The notes beneath the pieces are model-generated. The model worked only from the letters and a program-made list of their open reading frames with translations, made no database searches and was not told the DNA's origin. A stretch of 64,000 nucleotides of DNA from assembly GCA_965243835.1 (NCBI GenBank), contig OZ251578.1, positions 1,860,001 through 1,924,000 of the forward strand, written 5' to 3'. Shown here one piece after another: positions 9,584 to 17,873 of this stretch; position 1 is the first letter of the stretch; every line of letters begins with the position of its first letter. The DNA is from G965202665 sp965243835 (GTDB taxonomy: Bacteria; Actinomycetota; Acidimicrobiia; Spongiisociales; Spongiisociaceae). Both the position numbers and the translations under genes were made by a program.

Positions 9584-9620
9584 CCTCCGGCTTTCCGGCT
9601 TTCAAGCCGGGGGGCGGAGG
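9584..9620 (+). terminator. Hairpin after the Cache/SLH gene
   Basis: Nested inverted repeats 17 nt after the stop codon: CCTCCG (9584-9589) with CGGAGG (9615-9620), and CCGGCTT (9595-9601) with AAGCCGG (9604-9610). There is no clear T run, so termination could be weak or Rho-assisted. Confidence 0.5.
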
Positions 9621-9692
9621 AAACAGGGCGCCCTCCCCCGCTCCGGGGAACCGGGTCGTTCGGCAAGTCGGGGCTTCTCCGCGCCCGAAAAA

Positions 9693-9925
9693 AGTCACAC
9701 CCCCTCCTAAGAAATGCCCAAACACCCGCGCCGAACCGGAAGCGGGGGAAATGTCAAACACCGCGTTGGCCAACGCCGCCCGCGAGTGCGGAGCCAAGCA
9801 GGTGGACCAGAACCAGGGATTGCCAACCGAAGCCGCGTCCGCCAACCCGGATGATTTCCGCAAGCGGTCCCGCCGGCGGCCAACGCCCACAGTCTGAAAC
9901 CGAGGCGGGGAGTTGATGAAGGGGA
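9693..9925 (+). pseudogene. Decayed DUF222/HNH fragment A
   Basis: Internally deleted copy of the intact gene at 10523-11824. The leader motif (gtcacacc...ctaag) is followed directly by sequence matching about 10835-11045 of the intact gene: MSNTALANAARECGA and NPDDFRKRSRR can still be read. The frame then breaks and ends in a stop. The 3' junction is followed by a flank (ggtttctgcgtcgggtcgcgg) that also follows fragment B, so A and B descend from one already truncated copy. Confidence 0.8.
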
Positions 9926-9952
9926 CGGTTTCTGCGTCGGGTCGCGGCCCCA

Positions 9953-10365
9953 AAAAATGTCACACCCCTCTCCTAAGGTGAACGACATGCAGCACAACAA
10001 CCACGCCCCATCCATCCGAAACTCCCGACCAGGTCTGCGCCCGGGCCGTAACGGACAACGCCGACATCATGACCGCCCTGCGTCGACTGCTGGAAACGGG
10101 AACCTCCCGAGCCCATCTGGGACAGATAGCGGAAGCGACCAAACAGATCAAAGCCCAAGTGTCCTCCCTGAGAAATGCGACCTAGCCAGCTGGCTCAGCC
10201 ACACCGACAACGGAGCCGGATCCGGCGAAGGTACTACGGGATCATCTGGGGTCGCCAACCGGGAGGCCAAGCAGGGGTCGCAGATGTCCCGTCGGTGGGC
10301 CAGCGCCTACCGCCCGAACCGGGGCGAGGGGTTGCCGATAGGGCGGTTTCCGCGTCGGGTCGCGG
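9953..10365 (+). pseudogene. Decayed DUF222/HNH fragment B
   Basis: Second decayed copy, directly upstream of the intact gene's promoter. It keeps the leader (tgtcacacc...taaggtgaac) and the N-terminal coding region (MQHNNHAPS, then VCARAVTDNADIMTALRRLL in another frame), with at least one frameshift, a stop after SSLRNAT, and an internal deletion joining the VANREAK segment to RRWASAYRPNRGE. It lacks the HNH half. The shared truncation point with fragment A indicates tandem duplication after truncation. Confidence 0.82.
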
Positions 10366-10414
10366 CGGCGCGTCCAAGGGACCTGGTTCCATCGGGGGGT
10401 GGCGGGTGGTTGAT

Positions 10415-10443
10415 TTGACAATGTTTTTAAAATAAGGTAGAAT
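10415..10443 (+). promoter_or_regulatory. Near-consensus promoter of the DUF222/HNH gene
   Basis: TTGACA (10415-10420), a 17-bp AT-rich spacer, and TAGAAT (10438-10443). The spacing is ideal and the region is much richer in A+T than its surroundings. Transcription would start near 10450, about 73 nt before the ATG at 10523. Confidence 0.75.
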
Positions 10444-10522
10444 ATGGGAATAAAATACTACTCCATCCGGTTATACACTACACACAAGTAAAATGTCACA
10501 CCCACCCGGTAAGGTGAACACC

Positions 10523-11824
10523 ATGCAACACAACAACCACGCCCCAACCGAAACCCCCGAGCAGGTCTGCGCCCGGGCCGTGACGGACAACGCCGACATC
10601 ATGGCCGCCCTGCGCCGGTTGCTGGAAACGGGGTCGTCCCGGGCCCAGTTGGGTCAGGTGGCGGAAGCGACCAGGCAAATCGAAGCCCAGGTGTCTTCCC
10701 TGAAATGCGAGTTGGCCGGCCGGGTCAGCCGCGCCGATGGGGGAGCCGGGTCGGGCGAGGTGTTGCGGGATCAGTTGGGGGTTACCAACCGGGAGGCCAA
10801 GCACCTGTCGCGGATGTCCCGGCGGTTGGAGGACATGCCCAACACGCGGGCCAAGCTGGAGGCGGGGGAGATCACCATGTCGAACGCTACTGCGTTGGCT
10901 AACGCCGCCGGGGAGTGCGGAGCCCGGCAGGTGGATGATAACCGGGGGTTGTTGGCGGAGGCCGCGGTCTCCAACCCGGATGATTTCCGCAAGCGGTCCC
11001 GCCGGTGGGCCAACGCCCACAGCCCGGACCGGGGCGAGGAGTTGCTAGGGCGGCAGAAGAAGCAACGGAAGACGCACCTGTTTTGGAGCAAGGAACTGGA
11101 GATGGGAATCCTGCACGCCGAGATGGACTACGTCAGCTTCGGGCAGGTGCGGCAAGCCCTGGACAAACACACCGACCTGCTACGACGCGACGACTCCGGC
11201 GGGGAGGTTCACCCCGACGATGTTCACACCAGCGACCAACGCCGGACCGACGCCTTGGTGGAACTGATAACCGGCCGCCGCGCCCACACCCTGGAGCCCC
11301 TTCCCGACCGCGGGGGGTCGGGTAAAGAACCTACGCAGGTGGTGGTAGTAGCCGACCTGGGCAGGTTAGACGGCTCCCGCCCGGATGGGGAGTGCGAAAT
11401 CCTGGGCGCCGGGCCGGTTCCGCCTTCCGTTTTGGGCAACCTCTCCCCCGACGCGTCCGTGTGCGGGATCATCTTCGGAGGCAAAGGCCGCGTGCTGTGG
11501 CTGGGACGCAACCAACGACTGGGCAACCGGGCGCAACGCCTGGCGGCCGCGGTGCGGGACAAGGGATGCGTGCGGTGCGACGCTCCCGTTCACCGCACCG
11601 AGTTGCACCACCTGCGGGACTGGTACGACGGCGGCCCCACAGACATCGACAACCTGGTCTCCCTATGCGGACCCCACCACCGCGAGCTGCAAGAACACAA
11701 CCGGGAACTGGTCAAAACCGGAAACAAGTGGCAAACCCGCCCCCGCCCCGGACCGCCACCGCCCGCGCCCCCAACCCCTGCGCGCAGACCGACCAAACCC
11801 CCCGCCCGCGCCGCGCCGACCTGA
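10523..11824 (+). CDS. DUF222/HNH endonuclease family protein (13E12-like), intact copy
   Basis: A 433-aa protein with an N-terminal DUF222 helical region and a C-terminal HNH nuclease domain: CVRCDAPVHRTELHHL followed by DWYDGGPTDIDNLVSLC and HHRELQEH. This family is expanded in actinobacteria (the mycobacterial 13E12 repeat genes) and is often associated with mobile or repeated DNA; its biological role is not settled. I chose the ATG at 10523, with AAGGTG 6 nt upstream, over an in-frame ATG at 10493. A Pro-rich tail ends the protein. Two decayed copies lie immediately upstream, a C-terminal remnant of the same family is at 44785-44943, and an IS remnant lies just downstream. Confidence 0.88.
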   Translation: MQHNNHAPTETPEQVCARAVTDNADIMAALRRLLETGSSRAQLGQVAEATRQIEAQVSSLKCELAGRVSRADGGAGSGEVLRDQLGVTNREAKHLSRMSRRLEDMPNTRAKLEAGEITMSNATALANAAGECGARQVDDNRGLLAEAAVSNPDDFRKRSRRWANAHSPDRGEELLGRQKKQRKTHLFWSKELEMGILHAEMDYVSFGQVRQALDKHTDLLRRDDSGGEVHPDDVHTSDQRRTDALVELITGRRAHTLEPLPDRGGSGKEPTQVVVVADLGRLDGSRPDGECEILGAGPVPPSVLGNLSPDASVCGIIFGGKGRVLWLGRNQRLGNRAQRLAAAVRDKGCVRCDAPVHRTELHHLRDWYDGGPTDIDNLVSLCGPHHRELQEHNRELVKTGNKWQTRPRPGPPPPAPPTPARRPTKPPARAAPT

Positions 11825-11942
11825 CGCGGCGCCTACCCGCCCGCTACGGAAACAAGCCCGCCCCCCGCCATCTGCTCCCGGACGGTACCCCCATCGCATG
11901 TCACCCGCGAACGCACGTTGCCGGTTGCTGAACCCCGCTAGC

Positions 11943-12535
11943 TGTAGTTGGCCGGGACGTTGTTGAACAGTTTGGTTGTGCATAGGTGAAGCCTCTTAGT
12001 GTCAATGGAGTGTGAAAGCAACCCTGACAAGGGAGGAGGTATTCGTGGTTCATAGTGATGCTCAATTGGCGACGAAGGGCGTTTGGAGATAGTGAAGCGG
12101 GTGCTGGTGGAGGAGGAGGCTGACCGGGGAACCCAAAAACCCTGCCCGCAAGCGTACGGGGATACGGCAAGAACACTCCCCAGCGGGATTTTGGGGCATA
12201 TGGACACTAAGAAGATCGCCGCGCACGAACGGGGAAACGTCGCCCAGCAAAGGGGGGGATGACCATTGCGCACTCCATCGTCGACGGGACTACACCCGCT
12301 CGGCCTGCCCCGAGCCGCTCCCCGACGATAAAGCCCCCACCGTGGCCGGGTTCCTCACCCGGGTCGTTGAAGAACCGCCGGCCACCAAGCATCACCTACG
12401 TTCGGGCCCGACGAAAAAACCATACCCAAGCTCTCTACGACAGGCTTAGCTACTACCGCGACCACCGATCCCACACAAAGCCTCGGAGGAAACCTGCCAA
12501 CCAGCAGACCGTCAACAACCTAACGGCCGTCTACA
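11943..12535 (+). mobile_element. IS481-type insertion sequence remnant with terminal inverted repeats
   Basis: The ends are imperfect inverted repeats: TGTAG TTGGCCGGGACGTTG from 11943 and, reading inward on the other strand from 12535, TGTAG ACGGCCGTTAGGTTG; 19 of the first 24 positions match. Between them, pieces of an IS481/rve transposase can be read in three different frames: HMDTKKIAAHERGN at about 12197, RDYTRSACPEPLPDDKAPTV at about 12285 (catalytic-core region) and YYRDHRSHTKP...NNLTAVYS at about 12451 (usual C-terminal motif). The element is 593 bp, roughly half the normal size, and inactive. It accounts for the gene-poor stretch between the HNH gene and the CoM cluster. Confidence 0.75.
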
Positions 12536-12537
12536 GT

Positions 12538-12726
12538 TTAACCGCAACAGGCGTCCAAGGGGCCGTCCGCCCAGGGATGAGCGGAGGAAGAATCGGTGCC
12601 TACCGGGGCGGCGCGGCGGCTTTTGCACCGGGAACATACCCACACTGCGGGGGTTTTGGCCCCTTCCACCACCAGTGATCGAAAGCGATGGCCGCAATCG
12701 GGGCATTCCAATAGCAGAACCGGCAT
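12538..12726 (-). CDS. Small zinc-ribbon protein, last gene of the CoM cluster
   Basis: A 62-aa protein with two CxxC knuckles (CPDCGHRF at 8-15 and CSRCKSRR at 31-38), resembling FmdB-type zinc ribbons, and a tail ending DACCG with two further cysteines. The ATG at 12726 lies 2 nt after the stop of the upstream lyase and is preceded by GGAGGGAG, so it is a coupled, genuine gene. The longer frame from 12852 overlaps that lyase and is rejected. The role is unknown. Its position at the end of a CoM biosynthesis cluster makes a part in sulfur handling or metal delivery conceivable, but this is inference only. Confidence 0.75.
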   Translation of the reverse strand: MPVLLLECPDCGHRFRSLVVEGAKTPAVWVCSRCKSRRAAPVGTDSSSAHPWADGPLDACCG

Positions 12727-12728
12727 AA

Positions 12729-14267
12729 CTACTCTCCCTCCGTCAAGCGCCGGGCGGCGGCCGTTAATTGTTGCGCGGCGGCTTCGTTTCGGGAGCGGGC
12801 CTTCTCCGACCACCGCCGGGCCTGCGCGGTCCGCTCCTCCAGCGACCGGCAATGCTCCCGCACCCGGTGCGGGGCGCAGGAACCGGGGGCGTCCCGAACG
12901 GCCAGCCGTTCGGCCCCTATCCGCCCCGGCTCTCCCGTCGCCGCCCGGGCCGCCCCCACCTCCGTTGCCCCCAAGTCGATGCCCAGCTCGCCGGCCGCCC
13001 GCCGCAAGTCATCCGCCCCGGGCCACTCCCCCGCCCCATCCCCGCCCCCGGCGCTCCCTTCGGCGACGGCCGTCGCCCGGGCCGCTATTCGATAGGCGCT
13101 CCGATAGTCCAACCCGCCCTCCATCGTCAGCCGCTCCGCCAAGTCGGCCGCCAGCGAGCCGTGCCTCCCGGCCGACGCGGACAACGCCTCCCTATCAACC
13201 TCCATCTCCCGCACCGTCTCCCCGGCCAGCCGCAACAGGCGGGCGGCCGTCTCCGCCGCCCCCACCGTCTCCCCGTAGGCGTACAGCCAGTTGTCGGTGC
13301 GGGCGGACGGGGTGCGTTGCGTGGCCAGCAAACCGGCCGCCCGCCCGATCAGGGTTCCCGCCCCGCCCCGGATCACCGCCAAGGCGTAGGGATTGCGTTT
13401 CTGGGGAAGAAAAACCGAAGCCCGCGACGACCCCCCGCCCAAACGGACGTACCCGAACTGGGGGCTGGCGAAAATTTCCAGGTCTTCGGCTAGGCGGTCC
13501 GCGGTGAGAACGGCTTGCGCGGCCGCTGCCGCCGCGTCCGCCAAGGCATCCGCCGACCACATTCCGTCCCGGATGTGAGCGGTGGGGGCGTCGAACCCCA
13601 GACGCCCGGCCAGCCGCACCCGATCCACGGGAATGGCGGTTCCGCCCACCCCTCCGGAACCGGCCGGGGACAGGTTAACCAGCCGGTAGCAGGCCCGGAT
13701 CCGTTCCAAATCGCGCACCGCCCCCTCCCCGAAACCGGCCAGGTAGTAACCGAAGGAAGAAGGCTGCGCGGGTTGCAGGTAGGTGACATCGTTCCAGGTC
13801 ACCTCGGCCAACTCCCGGCCCCGCCCGGCCAGGACCGTCGCCAGTTCCGCCGCCGCCTCGTGGCAATCCAGCAGACCTTCCCGCAGGGCCAGGCGCAAGG
13901 CGATGCGCCCCGCCTCGCGACGGGTGCGCCCGGCGGGCAACCACCCGGCCTCCCCGCCCAAGCGCCGCTCCAGCTCCCGCTCCCGGCTGTTGTAGGCGTC
14001 CCCGTATTCGGGACGGTAGGGGAACTCCTCCGCCGGAGTAGCCAAGAAATCCAGAACCTCCCGGCACAGGGCGCGGGCGGCCGCCGCCGGCATCACCCCG
14101 ATCTCCCGCAACTCCAAGATGTGGGCCAGGTCGGCCAGGCACAGCCCCCGGTGCAAAAACCGGGCATCGGCGATTTCCAACCGGTAACCGGCCTCCACCA
14201 GCTCCGGCGACGGCCCGCCGCCCAACCGGCCCTCCGCCCCCAAATAACCCTCCGGCGCCCCGCTCAT
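12729..14267 (-). CDS. Aspartase/fumarase-superfamily lyase, argininosuccinate-lyase-like (probable CoM biosynthesis)
   Basis: A 512-aa member of the superfamily that catalyses beta-elimination or its reverse through a carbanion. It retains the signature loop ASVFLPQKRNP with the catalytic-type serine at residue 284, and the TYLQPAQPSSFGYYL segment typical of ArgH-like enzymes. The context is not arginine biosynthesis: it sits with XecA, a PLP enzyme and a second lyase. In the bacterial CoM pathway of Xanthobacter autotrophicus Py2, two enzymes of this superfamily (XcbC1, XcbD1) act after sulfite addition to phosphoenolpyruvate; this is a candidate for one of them, though I cannot say which. 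ATG at 14267 with GGAGG 7 nt upstream. Confidence 0.75.
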   Translation of the reverse strand: MSGAPEGYLGAEGRLGGGPSPELVEAGYRLEIADARFLHRGLCLADLAHILELREIGVMPAAAARALCREVLDFLATPAEEFPYRPEYGDAYNSRERELERRLGGEAGWLPAGRTRREAGRIALRLALREGLLDCHEAAAELATVLAGRGRELAEVTWNDVTYLQPAQPSSFGYYLAGFGEGAVRDLERIRACYRLVNLSPAGSGGVGGTAIPVDRVRLAGRLGFDAPTAHIRDGMWSADALADAAAAAAQAVLTADRLAEDLEIFASPQFGYVRLGGGSSRASVFLPQKRNPYALAVIRGGAGTLIGRAAGLLATQRTPSARTDNWLYAYGETVGAAETAARLLRLAGETVREMEVDREALSASAGRHGSLAADLAERLTMEGGLDYRSAYRIAARATAVAEGSAGGGDGAGEWPGADDLRRAAGELGIDLGATEVGAARAATGEPGRIGAERLAVRDAPGSCAPHRVREHCRSLEERTAQARRWSEKARSRNEAAAQQLTAAARRLTEGE

Positions 14268-14518
14268 GATTCGCCTCCTCCGCCAAACCCGCCCCGCCCT
14301 CGCTCCGCCCGCGTCGCATCCGGGTGCATACGGGACGCGTCTTCGCCGCCGCCTATCCCGGTGAGAAGATTGTTTACCGCGGCCGCCCGCCCTCCGCCGC
14401 TTGCCTCCCGGTCGCGGCGTTTACCCAGGGAAGCGGCGCCGTCTCCCATACCGCCCCAACGACCAGGAGCTCCGGGGTCAGGCGCGCTCGGCCCGAACGA
14501 AGACGGGTTGCTAATCAC
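14264..14518 (-). CDS. Possible small gene filling the gap between PLP enzyme and lyase
   Basis: An 84-aa frame starts at a GTG that overlaps the stop of the upstream PLP-enzyme gene by 4 nt (GTGA), and its own stop overlaps the ATG of the downstream lyase by 4 nt (ATGA). That two-sided fit matches the coupling seen elsewhere in this cluster and argues for a real or recently functional gene. Against it: composition is low-complexity (Gly, Arg, Ala, Asp), no known domain is visible, and no convincing ribosome-binding site precedes it. It may be only the open spacer between two genes. Confidence 0.35.
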   Translation of the reverse strand: MISNPSSFGPSAPDPGAPGRWGGMGDGAASLGKRRDREASGGGRAAAVNNLLTGIGGGEDASRMHPDATRAERGRGGFGGGGES

Positions 14519-15573
14519 CGGCGACCGGAGCCCGGCGTCGCGGCGCTTGCCGAAGAGGGGACGGGGCGATTCGGTCGGACCTCGGCGTCCGCAATCTCGT
14601 CGAACAGGGCGGGGGCACCGCCGGTCACCAGCAACAACACCGGAGCGTCCGTTGCCCCCTCCCCTTCCCTTTCCATTGATGCCGCCAAGCCGGCTAGGGC
14701 GGGGCCGCCGAACTCATCGTCCAGGAAAATACCTTCGGTGCGCATCATCAACTCCGCCGCCGCCCGCACCCGTCCCGGGTCGGGGGACAGTCCGTCCCTC
14801 ACCTCCCAGCGCACCGCCCTCCTCCGGGACGGGGGGCAAGACAGCACATCCAGGGCCCCATCGGAAATTTCCGCCACCCGCCGCCGGCACTCCGCCGGGG
14901 AACGATGCACCGACACCCCCGTTATCCTCCGTTCCGCCCCGGTACGGGAATGTCCGGCCACCAGCCCGGCCATGGTGCCGCACGAGCCGACCGGCAGCCA
15001 CACCGTCTTCACCGCGGCGTTCGTTCCCGCCTCCAAGTCGGCCAGTTGCGAGTCGATCTCGGCGACGGCGGCGATGTAACCCAGGGCCCCCACCGGGGAG
15101 GCCCCGCCCCTGCCCACCGCGTACGGGGAGCCGCCCCGCTTTCGAATCTCGGCCGCCCGCCGCTCCAACACCGGGTCCACCGAGGCCCGCACCGGGTCCC
15201 CGGTAAAAACAATCCGCACCCCCGGCAGGCGGCGCAACAAGCGCAAACACCCCGGCTCGGGCCCCTCCCCGTCCCCGAACAGAACAACCTCCGTCCGCAA
15301 ACCGCGCCGCATGGCCCCCGTAGCCGCCGTCAACACCCAGTTGGAGGACGGGCCGCCGCCGGTCACAAAATGGTCGGCCCCTCGCCGCTCGGCGTCCGCC
15401 AGCAGATACTGCAACGGGCGGGCCTTGTTGCCCCCCAAACCCAGACCGGTCAGGTCGTCCCGCTTCAACCACACCTCCGCCCCCAGCTCCTCCGACAAAC
15501 GGGGAGCCCGGTGCAAAGGGGTGGGCAAGGCGGGCAGAAAAGGGTCGGCGGACGGGTCGGGGGAAGTCTCCAT
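14515..15573 (-). CDS. Fold-type II PLP enzyme, D-cysteine desulfhydrase/ACC-deaminase-like (probable CoM biosynthesis)
   Basis: A 352-aa PLP-dependent enzyme. WLKRDDLTGLGLGGNK contains the expected Schiff-base lysine at residue 50; GGGPSSNW resembles the substrate/phosphate loop; SCGTMAG is a glycine-rich cofactor loop. Family members act on D-cysteine, 1-aminocyclopropane-1-carboxylate or L-cysteate. The X. autotrophicus CoM cluster includes a PLP enzyme (XcbE1), and thiolation is one of that pathway's published steps, so this is the likely counterpart. I chose the ATG at 15573; a TTG at 15585 overlapping the upstream stop (TTGA) is the alternative. The stop overlaps the small frame at 14518. 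Confidence 0.78.
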   Translation of the reverse strand: METSPDPSADPFLPALPTPLHRAPRLSEELGAEVWLKRDDLTGLGLGGNKARPLQYLLADAERRGADHFVTGGGPSSNWVLTAATGAMRRGLRTEVVLFGDGEGPEPGCLRLLRRLPGVRIVFTGDPVRASVDPVLERRAAEIRKRGGSPYAVGRGGASPVGALGYIAAVAEIDSQLADLEAGTNAAVKTVWLPVGSCGTMAGLVAGHSRTGAERRITGVSVHRSPAECRRRVAEISDGALDVLSCPPSRRRAVRWEVRDGLSPDPGRVRAAAELMMRTEGIFLDDEFGGPALAGLAASMEREGEGATDAPVLLLVTGGAPALFDEIADAEVRPNRPVPSSASAATPGSGRR

Positions 15574-15581
15574 CCCGGCTC

Positions 15582-16928
15582 TCAAACTCCGTCCCCCGTC
15601 ACCCGGTCCACGATTTCGGGGGCCGCTCCCAGCGCCCGCTCCACGTCGAACAGTTCCTCGATCCCCGCCAGGTCCAGATGGGCGGCGACCCGCTCATCGG
15701 CCAACAGTGCGTCCGCGAACGAAGCGCCGGACTCCACCCCGGCCATCGCCGCCTCGTATACGATTTCATGAGCGGTGTGCTTGCCCACCCGGTCGGCCAA
15801 GGCCCTCATCACCGGCTCGGCGAACACGAAGCCCCGCCGGGCGGCGAGGTTGTCCCGCATGCGCTCCTCGTCCACCTCCAACCCTTCCAGCAACTCCGCC
15901 GCCAAGCCGGTGGAACGCAAGGTCATGGCGCACGCCTCGGGCAGGGCGACCCATTCCGCCTTCCAGCCCCGGCCGTCCCGCTCGTGCAACTGCACCATTC
16001 CCTCGAGCATCACGCCCGCCGCCGCTCGCACCAACCTGGCCAGCGTGTCCAAATGTTCGGAGAACTCCGGGTTGCGTTTCTGGGGCATGGTGATGCTGCC
16101 CACCGTCCCCGGAAGGAACGGCTCCCGCACCTCCCCCACCTCCAGCCGTTGCAACTCCATAATCTCGTTGCCGATTTTGGCGATGGTGGAGGCGCAGGCG
16201 GCCAGCAGGAACGCGAACTCAGCCGGGCGGTCCCGGCTGGTGATCCAGGCGATGTCGGAGACCCCCAGCCCCAGACGGCGGGCGAAGGACTCCAAGAGCG
16301 GCCGGGCCTCCCGCCCCCAAAAATGCATGGTTCCCAGCGCCCCGCCCAACTGCGCCGTCTCCCACCGACGGCGCCCCTGGGCCAGCCGTTCCCGGTGGCG
16401 GGCCAACTCGTCCGCCCACACCGCCGCCTTGAACCCGAACGGGATGGGCAGGCCGGGTTGGGCGTGGGTGCGCCCCGGCATGGGGGTGGCGCGATGCTCC
16501 CGGGCCAGCCGCAGGGCCGCCTCCCGGATGCGGAGCAGATCCCGGTCCAGCAAATCCCCCGCCCGGCGCATTACCAGGGCCGTCCAGGTGTCGCTTAAGT
16601 CCTGGACGGTGGCCCCGTAGTAAACCCACTCCCGGGCCGGTTCCGGGAGACGGCGGCGCAACTCGTCGATCAGCCCCAATGTGGAGTGGCTGGTGGCCCG
16701 GGTGCGGGCCGCTATCCGCTCCAGGTCCAGTTCCATCCTCCCCGCCTCCTCCCGGATGGCCCGGGCGGCCTCCGGCGGGATCATGCCCAGTTCCGCCTGC
16801 GCCTCGGCCAAACAGGCCAAAATTTCCAACCAGGAGGCGAAACGGGCCTCCTCCCCCAAAATCCCCCTCGCCTCGTCGGTGGCCCACAGATGGCCGTAGA
16901 CGATGGAGTCCCCCAGAAATATGCTCAT
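15582..16928 (-). CDS. Aspartase/fumarase-superfamily lyase, adenylosuccinate-lyase-like (probable CoM biosynthesis)
   Basis: A 448-aa lyase with the superfamily signature GSITMPQKRNPEFSEH, catalytic-type serine at residue 278, and early ATSHSTLGLIDEL and GATVQDLSDTW segments as in PurB and carboxymuconate cycloisomerase. ATG at 16928 overlaps the stop of the upstream gene by 4 nt (ATGA). The context (XecA, PLP enzyme, second lyase and, in the same cluster, a ComA homologue) argues against a purine role and for one of the two superfamily steps of bacterial CoM synthesis, for example phosphate elimination from phosphosulfolactate. A housekeeping purB cannot be formally excluded from sequence alone. 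Confidence 0.75.
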   Translation of the reverse strand: MSIFLGDSIVYGHLWATDEARGILGEEARFASWLEILACLAEAQAELGMIPPEAARAIREEAGRMELDLERIAARTRATSHSTLGLIDELRRRLPEPAREWVYYGATVQDLSDTWTALVMRRAGDLLDRDLLRIREAALRLAREHRATPMPGRTHAQPGLPIPFGFKAAVWADELARHRERLAQGRRRWETAQLGGALGTMHFWGREARPLLESFARRLGLGVSDIAWITSRDRPAEFAFLLAACASTIAKIGNEIMELQRLEVGEVREPFLPGTVGSITMPQKRNPEFSEHLDTLARLVRAAAGVMLEGMVQLHERDGRGWKAEWVALPEACAMTLRSTGLAAELLEGLEVDEERMRDNLAARRGFVFAEPVMRALADRVGKHTAHEIVYEAAMAGVESGASFADALLADERVAAHLDLAGIEELFDVERALGAAPEIVDRVTGDGV

Positions 16929-17851
16929 CCGACCGGAAGCGGGGTTTCCACCCCGGCCAGACGGCGCAGGGCGCGGCGCACCTCGTCCAGGTTCGCCCCC
17001 CAGGGCACCACCGCCCGGCCCGGCTCGAATTCGGCGCCCCGTTCCAGCAGGCAGCATTTGACCAGCCACAGCCCCTCCCGCCCGGGGAGGGCGTCCACCC
17101 GGCTCTTGGGGCAGATGTCGATCTGCGGCGGGTCGTCCCCGTAAAAATGGCGGTGCAACTGTCGGGAACGTTCGCACCCGATCATCACCCAGTCCCCGCG
17201 GTCGGCGGGGCGGGTGTCCAGGTAGGACAACTCGCCGGGAAGTTCCAAGCCCGCCCCCCGGCAGGGCACCAGGTACGAGGGCGGGGAAGAAGAGCCGGGG
17301 GCCGAACCGGCCAACTCGGTGAAGGTCACCGCGTCCAGCGTCAGCTCCAAGGGGGGCAGGTCCTCGTCGAAAGCGACCGCCTGCCGGGCCTGCTCCAGCA
17401 GTTTGGGCGGGTCGGGGGGAGTCACCTCGGTTACGTAAATGCGCAACGGGGAGGGTTCCCAAATAAAATTGACGTGCTCGAACTTTCCTTTAACCAAAAA
17501 CCCGGACACCCCGGGGCGGGCCCGGGCCAAGGCGGCCTCGGCCAGGGAAGTGGCGTTGCCCACGTCCGCCGCCGGGTCCTCCACCAGCAAGGTGGCGTCG
17601 GGCCCGGACCACACCGCCGCTTCCGCCACCGGCGCGAACAAGTCCCCGGGATCCGCCTCGGCCCTGGTCACCGCCGCCAAAGAAGCTTCGGAGCCGTGCA
17701 CCAGGGCGACGTAGTCGGTGCGGCGGTACACCTCCCGGCCCAGCAGATAATCCAAAACGAAATCGGGGTGCGGGGTGCGGTCCACATGTTGCACCGACAA
17801 GCCGCGGTAGGGATGGGCCCGGGCGTTGGGGGTGGGCTGTTCGACCGCCAT
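16925..17851 (-). CDS. Conserved-looking protein of unknown function in the CoM cluster
   Basis: I do not recognise this 308-aa protein. It is soluble (no signal peptide or membrane segment). Visible features are the stretch SGFLVKGKFEHVNFIWEP, a PPDPPKLLEQA segment, and four cysteines (SYLVPCRG, MIGCERSR, DICPKSR, VKCCLL has a pair), mostly in the C-terminal third. It lies between xecA and the first lyase, its stop overlapping the lyase ATG by 4 nt, so it is translationally coupled to CoM genes. By elimination it is a candidate for a CoM-pathway step not covered by the lyases, PLP enzyme or ComA homologue (decarboxylation or reduction). That is inference. ATG at 17851. Confidence 0.7.
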   Translation of the reverse strand: MAVEQPTPNARAHPYRGLSVQHVDRTPHPDFVLDYLLGREVYRRTDYVALVHGSEASLAAVTRAEADPGDLFAPVAEAAVWSGPDATLLVEDPAADVGNATSLAEAALARARPGVSGFLVKGKFEHVNFIWEPSPLRIYVTEVTPPDPPKLLEQARQAVAFDEDLPPLELTLDAVTFTELAGSAPGSSSPPSYLVPCRGAGLELPGELSYLDTRPADRGDWVMIGCERSRQLHRHFYGDDPPQIDICPKSRVDALPGREGLWLVKCCLLERGAEFEPGRAVVPWGANLDEVRRALRRLAGVETPLPVG

Positions 17852-17873
17852 AACTTCTCAATCTAGCGGAGAG

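Noticed and set aside
12729..16928. Housekeeping argH and purB
   Set aside because: The two lyases resemble these by motif, but they are interleaved with a PLP enzyme and XecA in overlapping genes, as expected for CoM synthesis. Not excluded absolutely.
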